Origin: Halobellus clavatus
Lineage (GTDB): Archaea > Halobacteriota > Halobacteria > Halobacteriales > Haloferacaceae
NCBI RefSeq assembly: GCF_900107195.1
Contig: NZ_FNPB01000010.1
Coordinates: 1 to 64,000 of the forward strand
Length of the DNA: 64,000 bases
Reading direction: 5' to 3'
Shown here: in pieces, positions 8,263 to 17,182 of the stretch
Numbering within the stretch: position 1 is the first letter of the stretch
Layout of the letters: each line of letters begins with the position of its first letter
Made by a program: the position numbers and the translations under genes
Notes under the pieces: generated by a model
What the model was told of the DNA's origin: nothing
Database searches by the model: none
The model's input: only the letters and a program-made list of their open reading frames with translations

Positions 8263-9873
8263 ATGTCGTCCGCAGCAGCGATCGGGCAACGACCGCGGGC
8301 AGTTGTGGCGTCCGCGCCGGAACCTGAGGCCGAGATGAGTTTTCGGAATCGGCTGGAACCGGAGGCCCTGCTCGTCGCGATTTCCGGCTTCGGCATCACG
8401 CGGTTGTTCGTCGCGGAGACGCTTCGCATCGACGCGGCTCTCCCGTTTTTGATCGCGGGACTGCTCCCGCTCGTCGTGGGACTCGGCCTGTGTCTCTACG
8501 GCGTCGCCCTCGCCGTCGGGCCATTCGCTCCGGCGTACGTACGCACCGTCGCACGCTGGCACCTCCTCGGCGTCGCGACGATGGCGGCCATCTTCGGGAT
8601 CACGGCTGTCGATCAACTGCTTCGAACCGGGGTCGTCACTGTCGGTCAGGACGCGCCGCTCCTCTTCGCAAACGTGCTTCTCGGGGGCGCGGTCGGCGGG
8701 ACCCTCACCGGCATCCAGTCGGGACGATCCCTCCGGCAGCAGCGGGAGATCCGACGGTCGGCGAACCGCGCGTTGCTCGTCAACCGACTGCTGCAACACG
8801 AAGTCATCAACTCGATCACCATCATCGGCGGGCACGCCGACGTGCTGCAGAACACCGACGGCGACCGCCCGGAGTCGACAGCGGCGATCAGGCGGGCCGT
8901 CGATCGGATTCGTGAGACGGTCGACGAAGTCGGCATCGTCGCACGAGATGCCGAGGGCTCGGACCGAAGCGACCTCGAACAGATCATCAGGACCGAAGTG
9001 GCGGCGCTCCGGGAGGAACACGACGTCGACCCCGACATCGTCATCGACGCGGAGGACACGACCACCGTCGGCGACGATCGGCTCTCGCTCGTCGTTCGGG
9101 AGTTGCTGACGAACGCCGTTACACACGGCGCGTCGCCGACCGTCACGGTTCGCGAGCGGGCCAACGCGCTGGAACTCACGGTTGGCAACGACGGGCCGGG
9201 GCTCCCACCGGGACAGCGGACGTTGCTCGAGTCGGGAGAGTTCCCCGAGTTCGACGACCCCTCGGCGGGGTTCGGTCTCCAGATCATCCGCTTGCTCGTG
9301 ACGCAGTTCGGCGGCGACATCCGAGTGGCGTCGGGAGACGACGGGACCGATCGCACGCGGATCACCGTCGCGCTGCCGCGTACCGAACGAGAGCAGTTGC
9401 GTCCGGAGACGATCGGACTCGGGATCTCGACTGTCATCGGAGCCATCGTGGCCGGCGTCCTCGGCGGCATCGCGATGGGGGCGTACTTTCAGTCCGCGAC
9501 GGGGGTGCTGCCGGTCATCGGGTCGCTGTACGGGATCGAGAGTCCACTGGTGGGATGGATCACCCACCTCTTTCACAGCGCCATCTTCGGGCTGTTTTTC
9601 GCCGCCGGGACTGCGACGCCTGCAATCAGACGGTTCGCGTCCGGACCACTCAGGTCCGCAGCGCTGGGTGTCCTCTGGGGTGTGGTACTCTGGTTCGTCG
9701 CCGCAGGAGTTCTGATGCCGCTCTGGCTCGGCGTGCTCGGGATTCCGGCCCCCGTCCCGAACCTCTCAGTCAACGGGTTCGTCGCCCACGTACTCTGGGG
9801 AGCGGTGATGGGGTTCTCCTATCGCGTGGTGAGTGCGGCCAGCCCCGGACGACTCGTGCCGCAGAAGACGTGA
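8263..9873 (+). CDS. Membrane histidine kinase with an additional C-terminal membrane domain
   Basis: About 536 residues. Four hydrophobic helices near the N-terminus lead to a dimerisation helix with a likely phospho-acceptor in LLQHEVINSI, then an HATPase domain with N box ELLTNAVTHG, G1 NDGPGLP and G2 GFGLQIIRLL. The usual kinase ends there, but this one continues for about 150 residues with four more predicted helices and the motif VPNLSVNGFVAHVLWG. No receiver or response regulator is adjacent. Possible starts are GTG 8257, ATG 8263 and ATG 8335; 8263 is used because of the upstream TATA box, but 8335 is just before the first helix and is also plausible. Confidence 0.88.
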   Translation: MSSAAAIGQRPRAVVASAPEPEAEMSFRNRLEPEALLVAISGFGITRLFVAETLRIDAALPFLIAGLLPLVVGLGLCLYGVALAVGPFAPAYVRTVARWHLLGVATMAAIFGITAVDQLLRTGVVTVGQDAPLLFANVLLGGAVGGTLTGIQSGRSLRQQREIRRSANRALLVNRLLQHEVINSITIIGGHADVLQNTDGDRPESTAAIRRAVDRIRETVDEVGIVARDAEGSDRSDLEQIIRTEVAALREEHDVDPDIVIDAEDTTTVGDDRLSLVVRELLTNAVTHGASPTVTVRERANALELTVGNDGPGLPPGQRTLLESGEFPEFDDPSAGFGLQIIRLLVTQFGGDIRVASGDDGTDRTRITVALPRTEREQLRPETIGLGISTVIGAIVAGVLGGIAMGAYFQSATGVLPVIGSLYGIESPLVGWITHLFHSAIFGLFFAAGTATPAIRRFASGPLRSAALGVLWGVVLWFVAAGVLMPLWLGVLGIPAPVPNLSVNGFVAHVLWGAVMGFSYRVVSAASPGRLVPQKT

Positions 9874-9884
9874 GGGCACCTGGT

Positions 9885-9945
9885 GTCGGTATCGACCGGC
9901 GAGTCGTGAGGGCGGTCGGCGTCGGTATCGACCGGCGAGTCGTGA
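9885..9945. repeat. Exact 25-bp tandem repeat just after the kinase gene
   Basis: gtcggtatcgaccggcgagt followed by cgtga occurs at 9885-9909 and again at 9921-9945, a period of 36 bp. It begins 12 nt after the kinase stop codon; the stop region itself also contains cgtgagggc, as does the end of copy 1, so the unit may derive from the gene's 3' end. Confidence 0.85.
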
Positions 9946-10086
9946 CCCGGCGGTGCGGCAGGCCACCCAGCCGCGGTCGCCGCCGTCGTCAGGTTCGCTC
10001 CGAATCTCTCAGTATTCCCGAAGAACGGCTCGAATAGCTCGGCGGTTTTCGCACGGACGGGGAGTCGGGCCGGCGTCGCTGTGCGG

Positions 10087-10791
10087 TCAGACGCTCGCGA
10101 CGATCGAGACGTAGCTCACCTGTCCGGCCTCGACCGCGGCTTCGAGTTCCTCGATGGCGTCCAGCGCGCGCTGCCCCCGCTCGCCCAGCAGGCCGAGGAT
10201 TCCCTCGTAGTCGACGCGGTCAGTCACCCGGTCGCGCAGTGCGAGGAGTTCGTCGTGGTGGTCGTCCACTGTCTCGACGTCGAACCCGGCGTCGCGGAGT
10301 CGGGCCAGGAATCGGTCGCGACTCCGCGTCCCGGTCAGACAGAGGGCCTCGGCCATCCGGTCGGGGATCGCTGGCCCCTCGCCGTCGACCACGACGTCCG
10401 AGAGGGCGAGGCGACCGCCGGAGTCCAGCACGCGGTGAGCCTCCTCGAGCGCCGCCGGCAGCTCAGTGAGACAGAGGACACACTCCGCGAGGAGGACGTC
10501 CACCGACTCATCCGCGACGGGGAGCGCCGTGGCGTCGCCCCCGATCGTTCGGTCAGCACTCCGCGAGGGGTCGGGGTCGACGCCGACCGCGGTAGCCCCG
10601 CGCTGGCGTGCGACCGTTAGCGCGTGACCGGCACCGCAGCCGACGTCCAGCAGGCGTGTCTCGGAATCGACGTGGGCTCGATCGAGCAACTGCGCCGTCG
10701 CCTCGATGCCGCCGGGATGCAGGGGGCCATCGAGGACGGTGTCGAGTGTACCCCACGGGTTCGCGAGCGCGGCGTCGAGCAGTCCGTCCAT
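10087..10791 (-). CDS. Class I SAM-dependent methyltransferase partnered with a radical SAM enzyme
   Basis: A 234-residue Rossmann-fold methyltransferase. Motif I is LLDVGCGAGHALTVA, the acidic residue after strand 2 is in VGVDPD, and motif IV reads LLAECVLCL with a cysteine in place of the more usual polar residue. Its ATG overlaps the stop of the radical SAM gene by one base (TGATG), so the two are almost certainly translated together and act in one pathway. It resembles small-molecule methyltransferases of the UbiE/ArsM kind, but the substrate is unknown. Confidence 0.87.
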   Translation of the reverse strand: MDGLLDAALANPWGTLDTVLDGPLHPGGIEATAQLLDRAHVDSETRLLDVGCGAGHALTVARQRGATAVGVDPDPSRSADRTIGGDATALPVADESVDVLLAECVLCLTELPAALEEAHRVLDSGGRLALSDVVVDGEGPAIPDRMAEALCLTGTRSRDRFLARLRDAGFDVETVDDHHDELLALRDRVTDRVDYEGILGLLGERGQRALDAIEELEAAVEAGQVSYVSIVASV

Positions 10792-12278
10792 CAGTCACAC
10801 CCGTCGCCGCACCCGTCGGTGGGACACCCGCCGTCGGGAGCCGTCTCCCCGCCCCGATAGGCCGCAGCGTCGCCACGCGCTGTGAGCGAGTCGTCGACGG
10901 CGTCCTTTCCGCCCCAGTCGTTGCGATTCCGGAGCGCGTACACCCCGTCCTCGGTCGTCATATTGTGTCCGCAGAAGGGGACTAGCTCCCCATCGGTGGT
11001 GGGAACGGAGAGACAACAGTTGCTCAGTCGGTCGAGGTCGGCCGCGTCCGCGTCCATAAATCCGGTAAACGACACGGGAACGACCTCGTCGAACAGTCCC
11101 TCGACGCCGCCGGGCACGTCGACGCCACAGCACCCGGCGGTCTTGCACGCCCACTCCTCTCCCGCGGCGGTGCCGGCGAGTAACTCCATATAATCGCCTT
11201 CGTCGACCATCCCCGACAGGGCGTCCCAGAGGTGGTCGTCGACGTACTGCGTGAGTGGCACGAACTCGTCGACGTCGGCGGACGTCTCCGCACAGCCACA
11301 GGTAGCCGAGTCCTCGGCAGCGTCGGCAGTCCCTGTCGGGTCCGTCTCGCGCGGAACGAACGCGGTTCCGATCTGACAGTACGCCGAACAACAGGGGGCA
11401 GGTAACAGGTCCCGGGGATCGAGCGTCTCGATCTGTGTGGCCAGCAGTCGGGTCGCCTCGTCGAGGGCGAATCGGCCCTCGTCCTGGTCGTAGCGGCCGA
11501 AGTGCGCCACCGGCTGGAAGTTGACAGAGCGAACGACGTCGCGGTTCTCCAGCGCGAATCTGACGATGTCGCCCATCTCGTGGTCGTTGACCCCGGGGAC
11601 GACCGTCGGGACCAACACCACCGGTAGGTCGGCGGCGCGACAGGCGTCGATGGCGGCGTGCTTCTCCTCGACGAGGTCGACCTCGCGAATCTGCTCGTAC
11701 GTCTCACTCGTCAGGCCGTCGAACTGCAGGTAGATCGCCGTCACGCCGGCGTCCGCGAGTCGTTCGGCGTAGCCGTCCGCTGTCGCCAACCGGATCCCGT
11801 TGGTGTTCACTTCGACGTGATCGATGCCTTTGCTCTGAGCGCGCTCGACGAGTTCGGGGAGGTCGTCTCTGACGGTGGGTTCGCCACCGGAGAACTGAAT
11901 CGGGCGACCGCCGGCAGCGGCCACCGTCTCGAGGAGCGCGTCGATGTCCTCGTCGGACCGGTGCGCGCCGCCGGGACCGGAACTGGCGAAGCAGTACGAG
12001 CACGAGAGGTTACAATCCTCGGTCACCTCGACGACGGCCAGGCACGCGTGGTCGGGATCGACGGTCAGGTCACCGTCGTACTCCGGGTTCGGCCCGAACT
12101 CCGCGGCCCACTCCCAGTGATCCAGTGACCCCCAGACCTGTCGGGTGGCCGTCCCGTGCTCGGGGCACTCGCGGGTGAGAAAGACCCCGTCGCCGCGCGT
12201 CTCGTACTGGCCGGGGACCGCCTCGAGACAGTCCGGGCAGAGACTCGTCGTCGTCGCAAGCGTGTCACTCTCTTGCAC
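10791..12278 (-). CDS. Radical SAM enzyme resembling tetraether lipid synthase (Tes/MJ0619 family)
   Basis: With the GTG at 12278 the protein has 495 residues. The N-terminus has a zinc-ribbon or rubredoxin-like set (C14, C17, C38 in CPDC...ECPEHG), the radical SAM cluster is C89-x3-C93-x2-C96, and SGGEPTVRDDLPEL follows. The C-terminal third has many cysteines (PAPCCSAYC, CGC, ACKTAGCCG, NCC, FCGHN), consistent with auxiliary iron-sulfur clusters. This layout matches the archaeal Tes family, which couples lipid chains; whether this member does so is unproven, and haloarchaea are usually regarded as making diether lipids. A frame open to 12380 exists, but a TATA box about 25 nt before 12278 argues for the shorter, leaderless form. 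Confidence 0.82.
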   Translation of the reverse strand: MQESDTLATTTSLCPDCLEAVPGQYETRGDGVFLTRECPEHGTATRQVWGSLDHWEWAAEFGPNPEYDGDLTVDPDHACLAVVEVTEDCNLSCSYCFASSGPGGAHRSDEDIDALLETVAAAGGRPIQFSGGEPTVRDDLPELVERAQSKGIDHVEVNTNGIRLATADGYAERLADAGVTAIYLQFDGLTSETYEQIREVDLVEEKHAAIDACRAADLPVVLVPTVVPGVNDHEMGDIVRFALENRDVVRSVNFQPVAHFGRYDQDEGRFALDEATRLLATQIETLDPRDLLPAPCCSAYCQIGTAFVPRETDPTGTADAAEDSATCGCAETSADVDEFVPLTQYVDDHLWDALSGMVDEGDYMELLAGTAAGEEWACKTAGCCGVDVPGGVEGLFDEVVPVSFTGFMDADAADLDRLSNCCLSVPTTDGELVPFCGHNMTTEDGVYALRNRNDWGGKDAVDDSLTARGDAAAYRGGETAPDGGCPTDGCGDGCD

Positions 12279-12298
12279 GTTGGTCAGGAGGGTTGCGG

Positions 12299-12307
12299 TA
12301 TAATAAT
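12299..12307 (-). promoter_or_regulatory. TATA box for the radical SAM-methyltransferase operon
   Basis: On the minus strand the sequence reads attattata, 21-29 nt before the GTG at 12278, which places the transcript start at or next to that codon. Confidence 0.6.
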
Positions 12308-12381
12308 CGTGCCGGGGGTGTGCAGCGGGCAGACGATACCGGGTATCGCTGCCGGGTCCCGTCGGTACCACAGCGCCCAAC

Positions 12382-12388
12382 CCTTATT
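12382..12388 (+). promoter_or_regulatory. TATA-like element for the DUF547 gene
   Basis: A cccttattt element lies about 26 nt before the ATG at 12412, as expected for a leaderless message. It is divergent from the promoter at 12299-12307, about 80 bp away. Confidence 0.5.
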
Positions 12389-12411
12389 TCGAGTGGGTCC
12401 GGACAGGCCGT

Positions 12412-13158
12412 ATGCCCCGCACAGAAGCGCGCTCGCAGCCATCTGCGCCACCAGATGAGTCGCCGACGGCGCTCGCTCGGGGGCTGCTCGTCGCCTGCAA
12501 GCGCGGCGACGCGACCGACCGATATCGGAGTGCGCTCGCGGCGCTCACCGAGGACGAACTCGGCCGGGTCAGGACCGACCGACAGACCGCGCTGGCGTTC
12601 TGGCTCAACTGTTACAACGCCGGCACGCAACTCTTGCTGGCGGAACGGCCCGACCGCTACGAGAGTCCGTTCCGGTTCGTTCGGTTCTTCCACGCGCCGG
12701 CCCTAACCGTCGGGGGGTCCTCGTTGCCGCTGGATCGTATCGAGAACGGGATTCTCCGCGGGGGTCGATCGAAGTACGGCCTGGGCTACCTCCCGAAACT
12801 GTACGTCACTTCCGTCGAGCGGCGGTATCGGCTGGACGAGTGCGACCCCCGGATCCACTTCGCGCTGAACTGTGGCGCGGAGAGTTGCCCGGCCATCCGC
12901 GAATACGAGCCGGATCGAGTCGACGAACAACTCGACCGGGCGACTCGCCACTACCTCGATTCGGAGGTGACGTACGATCCGGACTCGGGTGTCGTCTCCG
13001 TCCCTCGCGTGTTCCTGTGGTTCCGCGGCGACTTCGGTGGACGGTCGGGAATCCGGTCGTTCCTCCGCTCGTACGGGGCGCTTCCGGACGGCGCTCGACC
13101 GAAGATCCGCTATCAGTCGTGGGACTGGTCGAAAGCGGCCGGCGCGTACGCCGAGTAG
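12412..13158 (+). CDS. DUF547 domain protein
   Basis: A 248-residue protein matching the DUF547 pattern: AFWLNCYNA near residue 62, a central NCGAESCPAI with paired cysteines, and a C-terminal VFLWFRGDFGG block. No signal peptide is visible, so it should be cytoplasmic. The biochemical role of DUF547 is unknown to me. It faces the radical SAM gene across a divergent promoter region and is followed 41 nt later by a peroxiredoxin-like gene, so the four genes may form a functional module. Confidence 0.85.
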   Translation: MPRTEARSQPSAPPDESPTALARGLLVACKRGDATDRYRSALAALTEDELGRVRTDRQTALAFWLNCYNAGTQLLLAERPDRYESPFRFVRFFHAPALTVGGSSLPLDRIENGILRGGRSKYGLGYLPKLYVTSVERRYRLDECDPRIHFALNCGAESCPAIREYEPDRVDEQLDRATRHYLDSEVTYDPDSGVVSVPRVFLWFRGDFGGRSGIRSFLRSYGALPDGARPKIRYQSWDWSKAAGAYAE

Positions 13159-13199
13159 CCACCTGCACGGTTTTCACCGTCGGATGTTACTATTGCTGT

Positions 13200-13697
13200 A
13201 TGGCCACGCACGTGCGAGACTTCACGCTCCCGAACGTCTCCGTCGGTCCGGACCCGTTCTCGCTCGCTGGGCTCTCCGACGACGTCTCCTTCGTCGTCCT
13301 CTTCTTTCAGCGGGATCACTACTGTACCAACTGTCGGAAGCAAGTCCAAGCCCTCGCTGCGCGGATCGACGAGTTCAGAGAGCGCGACGCCGAGATCGTC
13401 TCGATCGTTCCGGAACCCGTCGATCGCGTCGAGTCCTGGCAGGAGACGTACGATCTCCCGTACCCGCTGTTGGCCGATCCGCAAGCGGAAGCGGGGGACG
13501 CGTACGACCAGCCCGTCCGGTTCGGGATTCTGGGGAAAGTTTCCGACTTCTTCGGTCGGATGCCGGCGGTCGTCATCGTCGACAGACGCGGGGCCGACCC
13601 CGAGATCGCGTACGTTCACAAGGGATCCTCGACGTTCGACAGGCCCGAGATCGACGACCTGCTCGCGGAACTCGAAGCGCTCCGGACCGCCGAGTGA
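13200..13697 (+). CDS. Peroxiredoxin/redoxin (AhpC-TSA family) with CxxC
   Basis: A 165-residue thioredoxin-fold protein. VVLFFQRDHYCTNCRKQ holds a C42-x-x-C45 pair at the place of the peroxidatic cysteine of AhpC/TSA proteins, and the C-terminal half has the cis-proline strand region around GRMPAVVIVD. It would reduce peroxides or act as a thiol-disulfide partner in the cytoplasm. A longer frame opens at 12840 but overlaps the DUF547 gene; the ATG at 13200 begins recognisable sequence. Confidence 0.85.
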   Translation: MATHVRDFTLPNVSVGPDPFSLAGLSDDVSFVVLFFQRDHYCTNCRKQVQALAARIDEFRERDAEIVSIVPEPVDRVESWQETYDLPYPLLADPQAEAGDAYDQPVRFGILGKVSDFFGRMPAVVIVDRRGADPEIAYVHKGSSTFDRPEIDDLLAELEALRTAE

Positions 13698-13870
13698 TGG
13701 CCCCGCGGCCTCGACGCCGCCCGGCCACTTCGGCGTCATCGGGGGAAAACATCTCTGGGCCGGTGCTAGCGAAGGGGCCCGCAGGTTCCTCGTCGTGGCG
13801 CTTCGCACCGTCGTCGACTTCCGTCTGGTCGGCGGCGGATTCGGCGGACGATGAGCACCGACCGAGCGGC

Positions 13871-14140
13871 TCAGGTGTCAGACAGATCGAGCGAGTAGAT
13901 GCGTTGTCTGGCGTCGACAAAGGAAATCTGTGACGTGACGAGGTCGTGTTCTTCCAGTTGGGTGAGCGCGTATCGAACGGTGCGCGGCGGGAGGAGCGTC
14001 AGTTCGGCGAGTTCCGACTGTGTGCTGTCGCCCTCGTATTCGAGCGTCTTCACGACCAGTTTCGCGCTCGGGGGCAGGTCGCGGAGGACGCTCGAGGCGT
14101 CCTGAGCCGCGAGGGGTCCTTGATCCTGGATCATTATCAT
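13871..14140 (-). CDS. Winged-helix transcriptional regulator (MarR-like)
   Basis: An 89-residue protein whose core is a winged helix: AKLVVKTLEYEGDSTQSELA as helices 1-2 and LPPRTVRYALTQLEEHDLV as the recognition helix region. There is no effector domain, so it may bind DNA as a dimer without a ligand or respond through a partner. A tattaag element on the minus strand upstream of 14140 is a possible TATA box. It stands alone, with its 3' end facing the peroxiredoxin gene. Confidence 0.85.
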   Translation of the reverse strand: MIMIQDQGPLAAQDASSVLRDLPPSAKLVVKTLEYEGDSTQSELAELTLLPPRTVRYALTQLEEHDLVTSQISFVDARQRIYSLDLSDT

Positions 14141-14410
14141 TCCCCACGGACGGAACCGTCTTAATACACTATTGCCCGTGCGATTCGATCACACAACCGT
14201 CGGACTCCCCGCCAGCGCTCTACGCCCGACAGGGTGAGTGTTCTGCGGCGGTGGGTGAGACGGCGACAGGTTCGGTCACCGTGAGGCCGTCGTGCGACTC
14301 TCGGGATGCGCGGTCAGTGACGGACGATCATCCCCGTCGCATAGACCCATATTTCAGTTGTGATAATGGATAAGTAGTATTTTGAGGGTCTGTTCGTATT
14401 TCGACAATGT

Positions 14411-14818
14411 ATGGCAGAGACTGTACTCGAAGAAGCTGACGCATACACCGCAAAATGGGACCCGGAACTCGAGATTCCGATCTTCAAGTGGGAGGGGTTC
14501 GTCGCCGGAGACGAATTCCGGGAGAACGCCCGTCGGTGGGAAGAGATTATGGCGGATCGTGGTGTCGAAAGGTACATCGTCGACACGCGGGAAATTGACG
14601 CGCACGATGACGCTGACAAGCAGTGGCTTGCGGAGACCTGGGTGCCTGCGCTCGTCGATATCGGAATTCGCCGCGGTGCTGGTGTCTACGGTGAATCGAC
14701 GCTCGCCAGTATGGAGATGGAACAGGTAGAAGAGGAACTGAGCGCGATCCATCCGGAGTACGAATTCCGTGTGTTCCCGACTGCGGAGGAAGCGAAAGAC
14801 TGGTTGGCCTCCCAGTAA
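14411..14818 (+). CDS. STAS/SpoIIAA-like domain protein
   Basis: A 135-residue acidic protein with the alternating strand-helix pattern of SpoIIAA-like STAS proteins: a first strand around IPIFKWEGFV, a second around RYIVDTREID, and a C-terminal strand-helix ending AKDWLASQ. Haloarchaeal proteins of this type are soluble; their role is not established, but STAS domains often bind nucleotides, lipids or regulatory partners. A gtagtatttt element lies upstream. No operon partner is visible. Confidence 0.72.
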   Translation: MAETVLEEADAYTAKWDPELEIPIFKWEGFVAGDEFRENARRWEEIMADRGVERYIVDTREIDAHDDADKQWLAETWVPALVDIGIRRGAGVYGESTLASMEMEQVEEELSAIHPEYEFRVFPTAEEAKDWLASQ

Positions 14819-15125
14819 CGCGGTCACAATCGCTCACGCTCCAGTGCTCCGTCGTGACACGCCAACGGGCCACGTCGTCGCCGCTCGGGTATTCACTGTT
14901 GACTGTCGTCGAGTCGCCCGAATTGGTCACGAGGAGCCCATTGAAGACAACGCCCTGAGCCAGGCGTACGATATCCACTGCCCGCTTGCCAACCGTTTCC
15001 ATTTCCCGCCACTTTTTGTGTCGAAACTTCGATACGTATGGGCCTGACTATCGGTTATCGGTCTTCGAATATCAAATTTGAGTATCAGGGGTAATGTTTA
15101 TCACGGTCTCTTCTAACTAGCGGGT
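14819..15125. other. Intergenic region with promoter at its 3' end
   Basis: 307 bp. A tgtttatc element at 15095-15102 lies about 27 nt before the ATG at 15126 and is the likely TATA box for the transducer operon. A minus-strand frame from 15002 is open into the STAS gene but has no domain I can name. Nothing else was recognised. Confidence 0.5.
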
Positions 15126-15449
15126 ATGGTAACACTGGGGGCACTCGAACCCGGAGAACTAGTACTGTTGACCGTCGCACTCGTCGGGGTAATCCCGGTG
15201 GCCCTCAGATACAGTGACGAGGCCAAGTGGTTCACCGTCGGATACTGCTGTCTGGTCATCGGCGCCATCGCGACGAACGCGGAGGCGCTTTTCCTCGGTG
15301 ACCTGCTGAACTTCGTCGAACACGGCGTCGGGTTGCTCGGATCGGGGCTGGCGTTCGCCTACGCAGCCTACGAGCGTCGGGAGTCGCTCCTCGGTGCGGG
15401 AAGCGCGGGGAGTGAGACCCCAGAGGCGACGGAGGTCGCGGAGGGATAA
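15126..15449 (+). CDS. Three-helix membrane protein, partner of the adjacent transducer
   Basis: A 107-residue protein with three predicted membrane helices (about residues 12-28, 36-58 and 60-84) and a short acidic cytoplasmic tail. Its stop codon is 3 nt before the transducer start, so the two are co-translated. The spacing of its helices and short motifs such as GxIAxNAEALFLG resembles the N-terminal three-helix module of that transducer, suggesting a duplicated sensor module encoded as a separate chain. No ligand-binding residues were identified. Confidence 0.78.
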   Translation: MVTLGALEPGELVLLTVALVGVIPVALRYSDEAKWFTVGYCCLVIGAIATNAEALFLGDLLNFVEHGVGLLGSGLAFAYAAYERRESLLGAGSAGSETPEATEVAEG

Positions 15450-15452
15450 CCG

Positions 15453-17003
15453 ATGGTTTCGATCGTTGCCCTCATAGACGTCGTGGCGGTCGCCGCCTTC
15501 GGAGCCGCCGTGGTGATTTCGATTCGCAATTACCGTGACTTCGAGCTGGAGGCCGGGTTCTGGTCGAACGTCGCCTTCGGGAGTCTCCTGGGGGCGATGT
15601 GGACCGGCGTCGTCGCGCTGGAGTGGCTCGGCATCAGCGGGTCCTTCTGGGACCTGCTGAGTCTGCTCCTGTTGTCGATCACGATTGGCGTGTTCGCGAT
15701 CACCTCGACCGGGTCGCTGTCGTCGGTCGTCGAGCTGAAGACGGAGCGACAGCGCGTCGAGCGCGAGCGGCAGAAGGCGCAGGGAGCGAAAGAGGACGCA
15801 CAGGACCTGAACCGGGCGCTCGAATCGAAGGCGACCGCGTTCGGCAGGACGATGTCGGCGGCTGCGGACGGCGATCTGACCCAGCGGATGGATCGGGAGA
15901 GCCAGAGCGAAGCGATGACCGAGATCGCCGAATCGTTCAACGCGATGATGGCGGACTTCGAGTCGACGATGGCAGGGATCCGGGAGTTCTCCACTGAGGT
16001 CGTCGACGAGGCCGGGAACGTCGGTAACAGCGCCCGCGAGGTCGAATCGGCCAGTCAACTGGTCAGCGAATCCGTGCAGGACATCGCCACGAACAATTCC
16101 AGACAGACCGAGAGCCTCGAGACGGTTTCCAACGAGATGAACGACCTCTCGGCGACCGTCGAAGAGGTCGCGTCCTCGGCCGACGAGGTCGCGACGACGG
16201 CCGAAGAGGCGACGAGACGCGGCGAGAACGGCCGCGAAAATGCGACCGAAGCGATCGAAGCGATGACTGAGATCGAAGCGACGAGCGAGCGGACCGTCGA
16301 AGAGATCGAGTCGCTTGAATCGCAGATGACCGCCATCGGCGACATCGTGGACCTGATCGACGACATCGCCGAACAGACGAACCTCCTGGCGCTGAACGCG
16401 TCGATCGAGGCCGCTCGTGCGGGCGAGGCCGGCGAGGGCTTCGCCGTCGTCGCCGACGAGATCAAAGATCTCGCGATGGAGGTCGGCGAGGCAACTCGGA
16501 AGATCGAAGAGCGGATCGGGGACGTCGAAGCATCGACTTCGGATGCGGTCGACGAAATTCAGGAGATGCGCTCGGAGGTGACCGGGGGCGCGGACACGAT
16601 CGAAGAGACCGTCGAGGCGCTCGGCGACATCACCGAGTACGTCGAATCGATCAACGACAGCATCCAGGAGGTCAGTCGGGCGACTGACGAACAGGCCGCC
16701 TCGGCACAGGAAGTCGTCGCGATGGTCGACGAGGTCGTCGAGGACAGCCAACAGACCGTCGAGAAGACCGAAAATGTCTCTGCTGCCGCCGAGGAGCAGG
16801 CGGCATCCCTCAGCGAGGTCTCGACCGGCGTCGACGTCCTCGCCGATCGAGCCTCGACCCTCGAAGACGAACTTGCGACGTTCGAGATCGAAGCCGGTGC
16901 CGACGAGGACGACTCGCTGACGGTCGATGCGGGGAGCGCCGACAGCACGCGTGCCGCGGCCGACGGTGGAGATTGGACCTTCGACAACGCCAATTCGTCC
17001 TGA
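15453..17003 (+). CDS. Methyl-accepting chemotaxis transducer (Htr) with three-helix N-terminal module
   Basis: 516 residues. Three membrane helices (about 4-24, 36-56, 63-84) lead into a HAMP-like linker and a long cytoplasmic coiled coil with the highly conserved signalling tip [20 protein letters not shown]. Glutamate/glutamine-rich heptads on either side are candidate methylation regions. There is no large extracellular domain, so the signal is probably sensed in the membrane (for example light through a partner, redox state or membrane potential) or by the small protein encoded 3 nt upstream. It would signal to CheA/CheW, which are not in this window. Confidence 0.93.
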   Translation: MVSIVALIDVVAVAAFGAAVVISIRNYRDFELEAGFWSNVAFGSLLGAMWTGVVALEWLGISGSFWDLLSLLLLSITIGVFAITSTGSLSSVVELKTERQRVERERQKAQGAKEDAQDLNRALESKATAFGRTMSAAADGDLTQRMDRESQSEAMTEIAESFNAMMADFESTMAGIREFSTEVVDEAGNVGNSAREVESASQLVSESVQDIATNNSRQTESLETVSNEMNDLSATVEEVASSADEVATTAEEATRRGENGRENATEAIEAMTEIEATSERTVEEIESLESQMTAIGDIVDLIDDIAEQTNLLALNASIEAARAGEAGEGFAVVADEIKDLAMEVGEATRKIEERIGDVEASTSDAVDEIQEMRSEVTGGADTIEETVEALGDITEYVESINDSIQEVSRATDEQAASAQEVVAMVDEVVEDSQQTVEKTENVSAAAEEQAASLSEVSTGVDVLADRASTLEDELATFEIEAGADEDDSLTVDAGSADSTRAAADGGDWTFDNANSS

Positions 17004-17182
17004 CCCGTCGGCCGTTCAGCCACTGGGTGAGGCACCGGGTGCGGCGTTTGGGTGTGCTTCCGTGTCTCCGCATCGTGGAGGAGCAAGAGTGTCGTATCCG
17101 GACAGCGGTGTTTCCTTGATCGTGCCGTCGGTTAGGACGCGAGATCGGCCGACTGCTGGAGCCACTCTTCGCGAGGCGGGCC

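Noticed and set aside
14820-15002. A minus-strand frame beginning METVGKRAVDIVRLAQ
   Set aside because: It runs without a stop into the antisense of the STAS gene and I see no family match; kept only as a note because its first 50 residues look more protein-like than most shadows.
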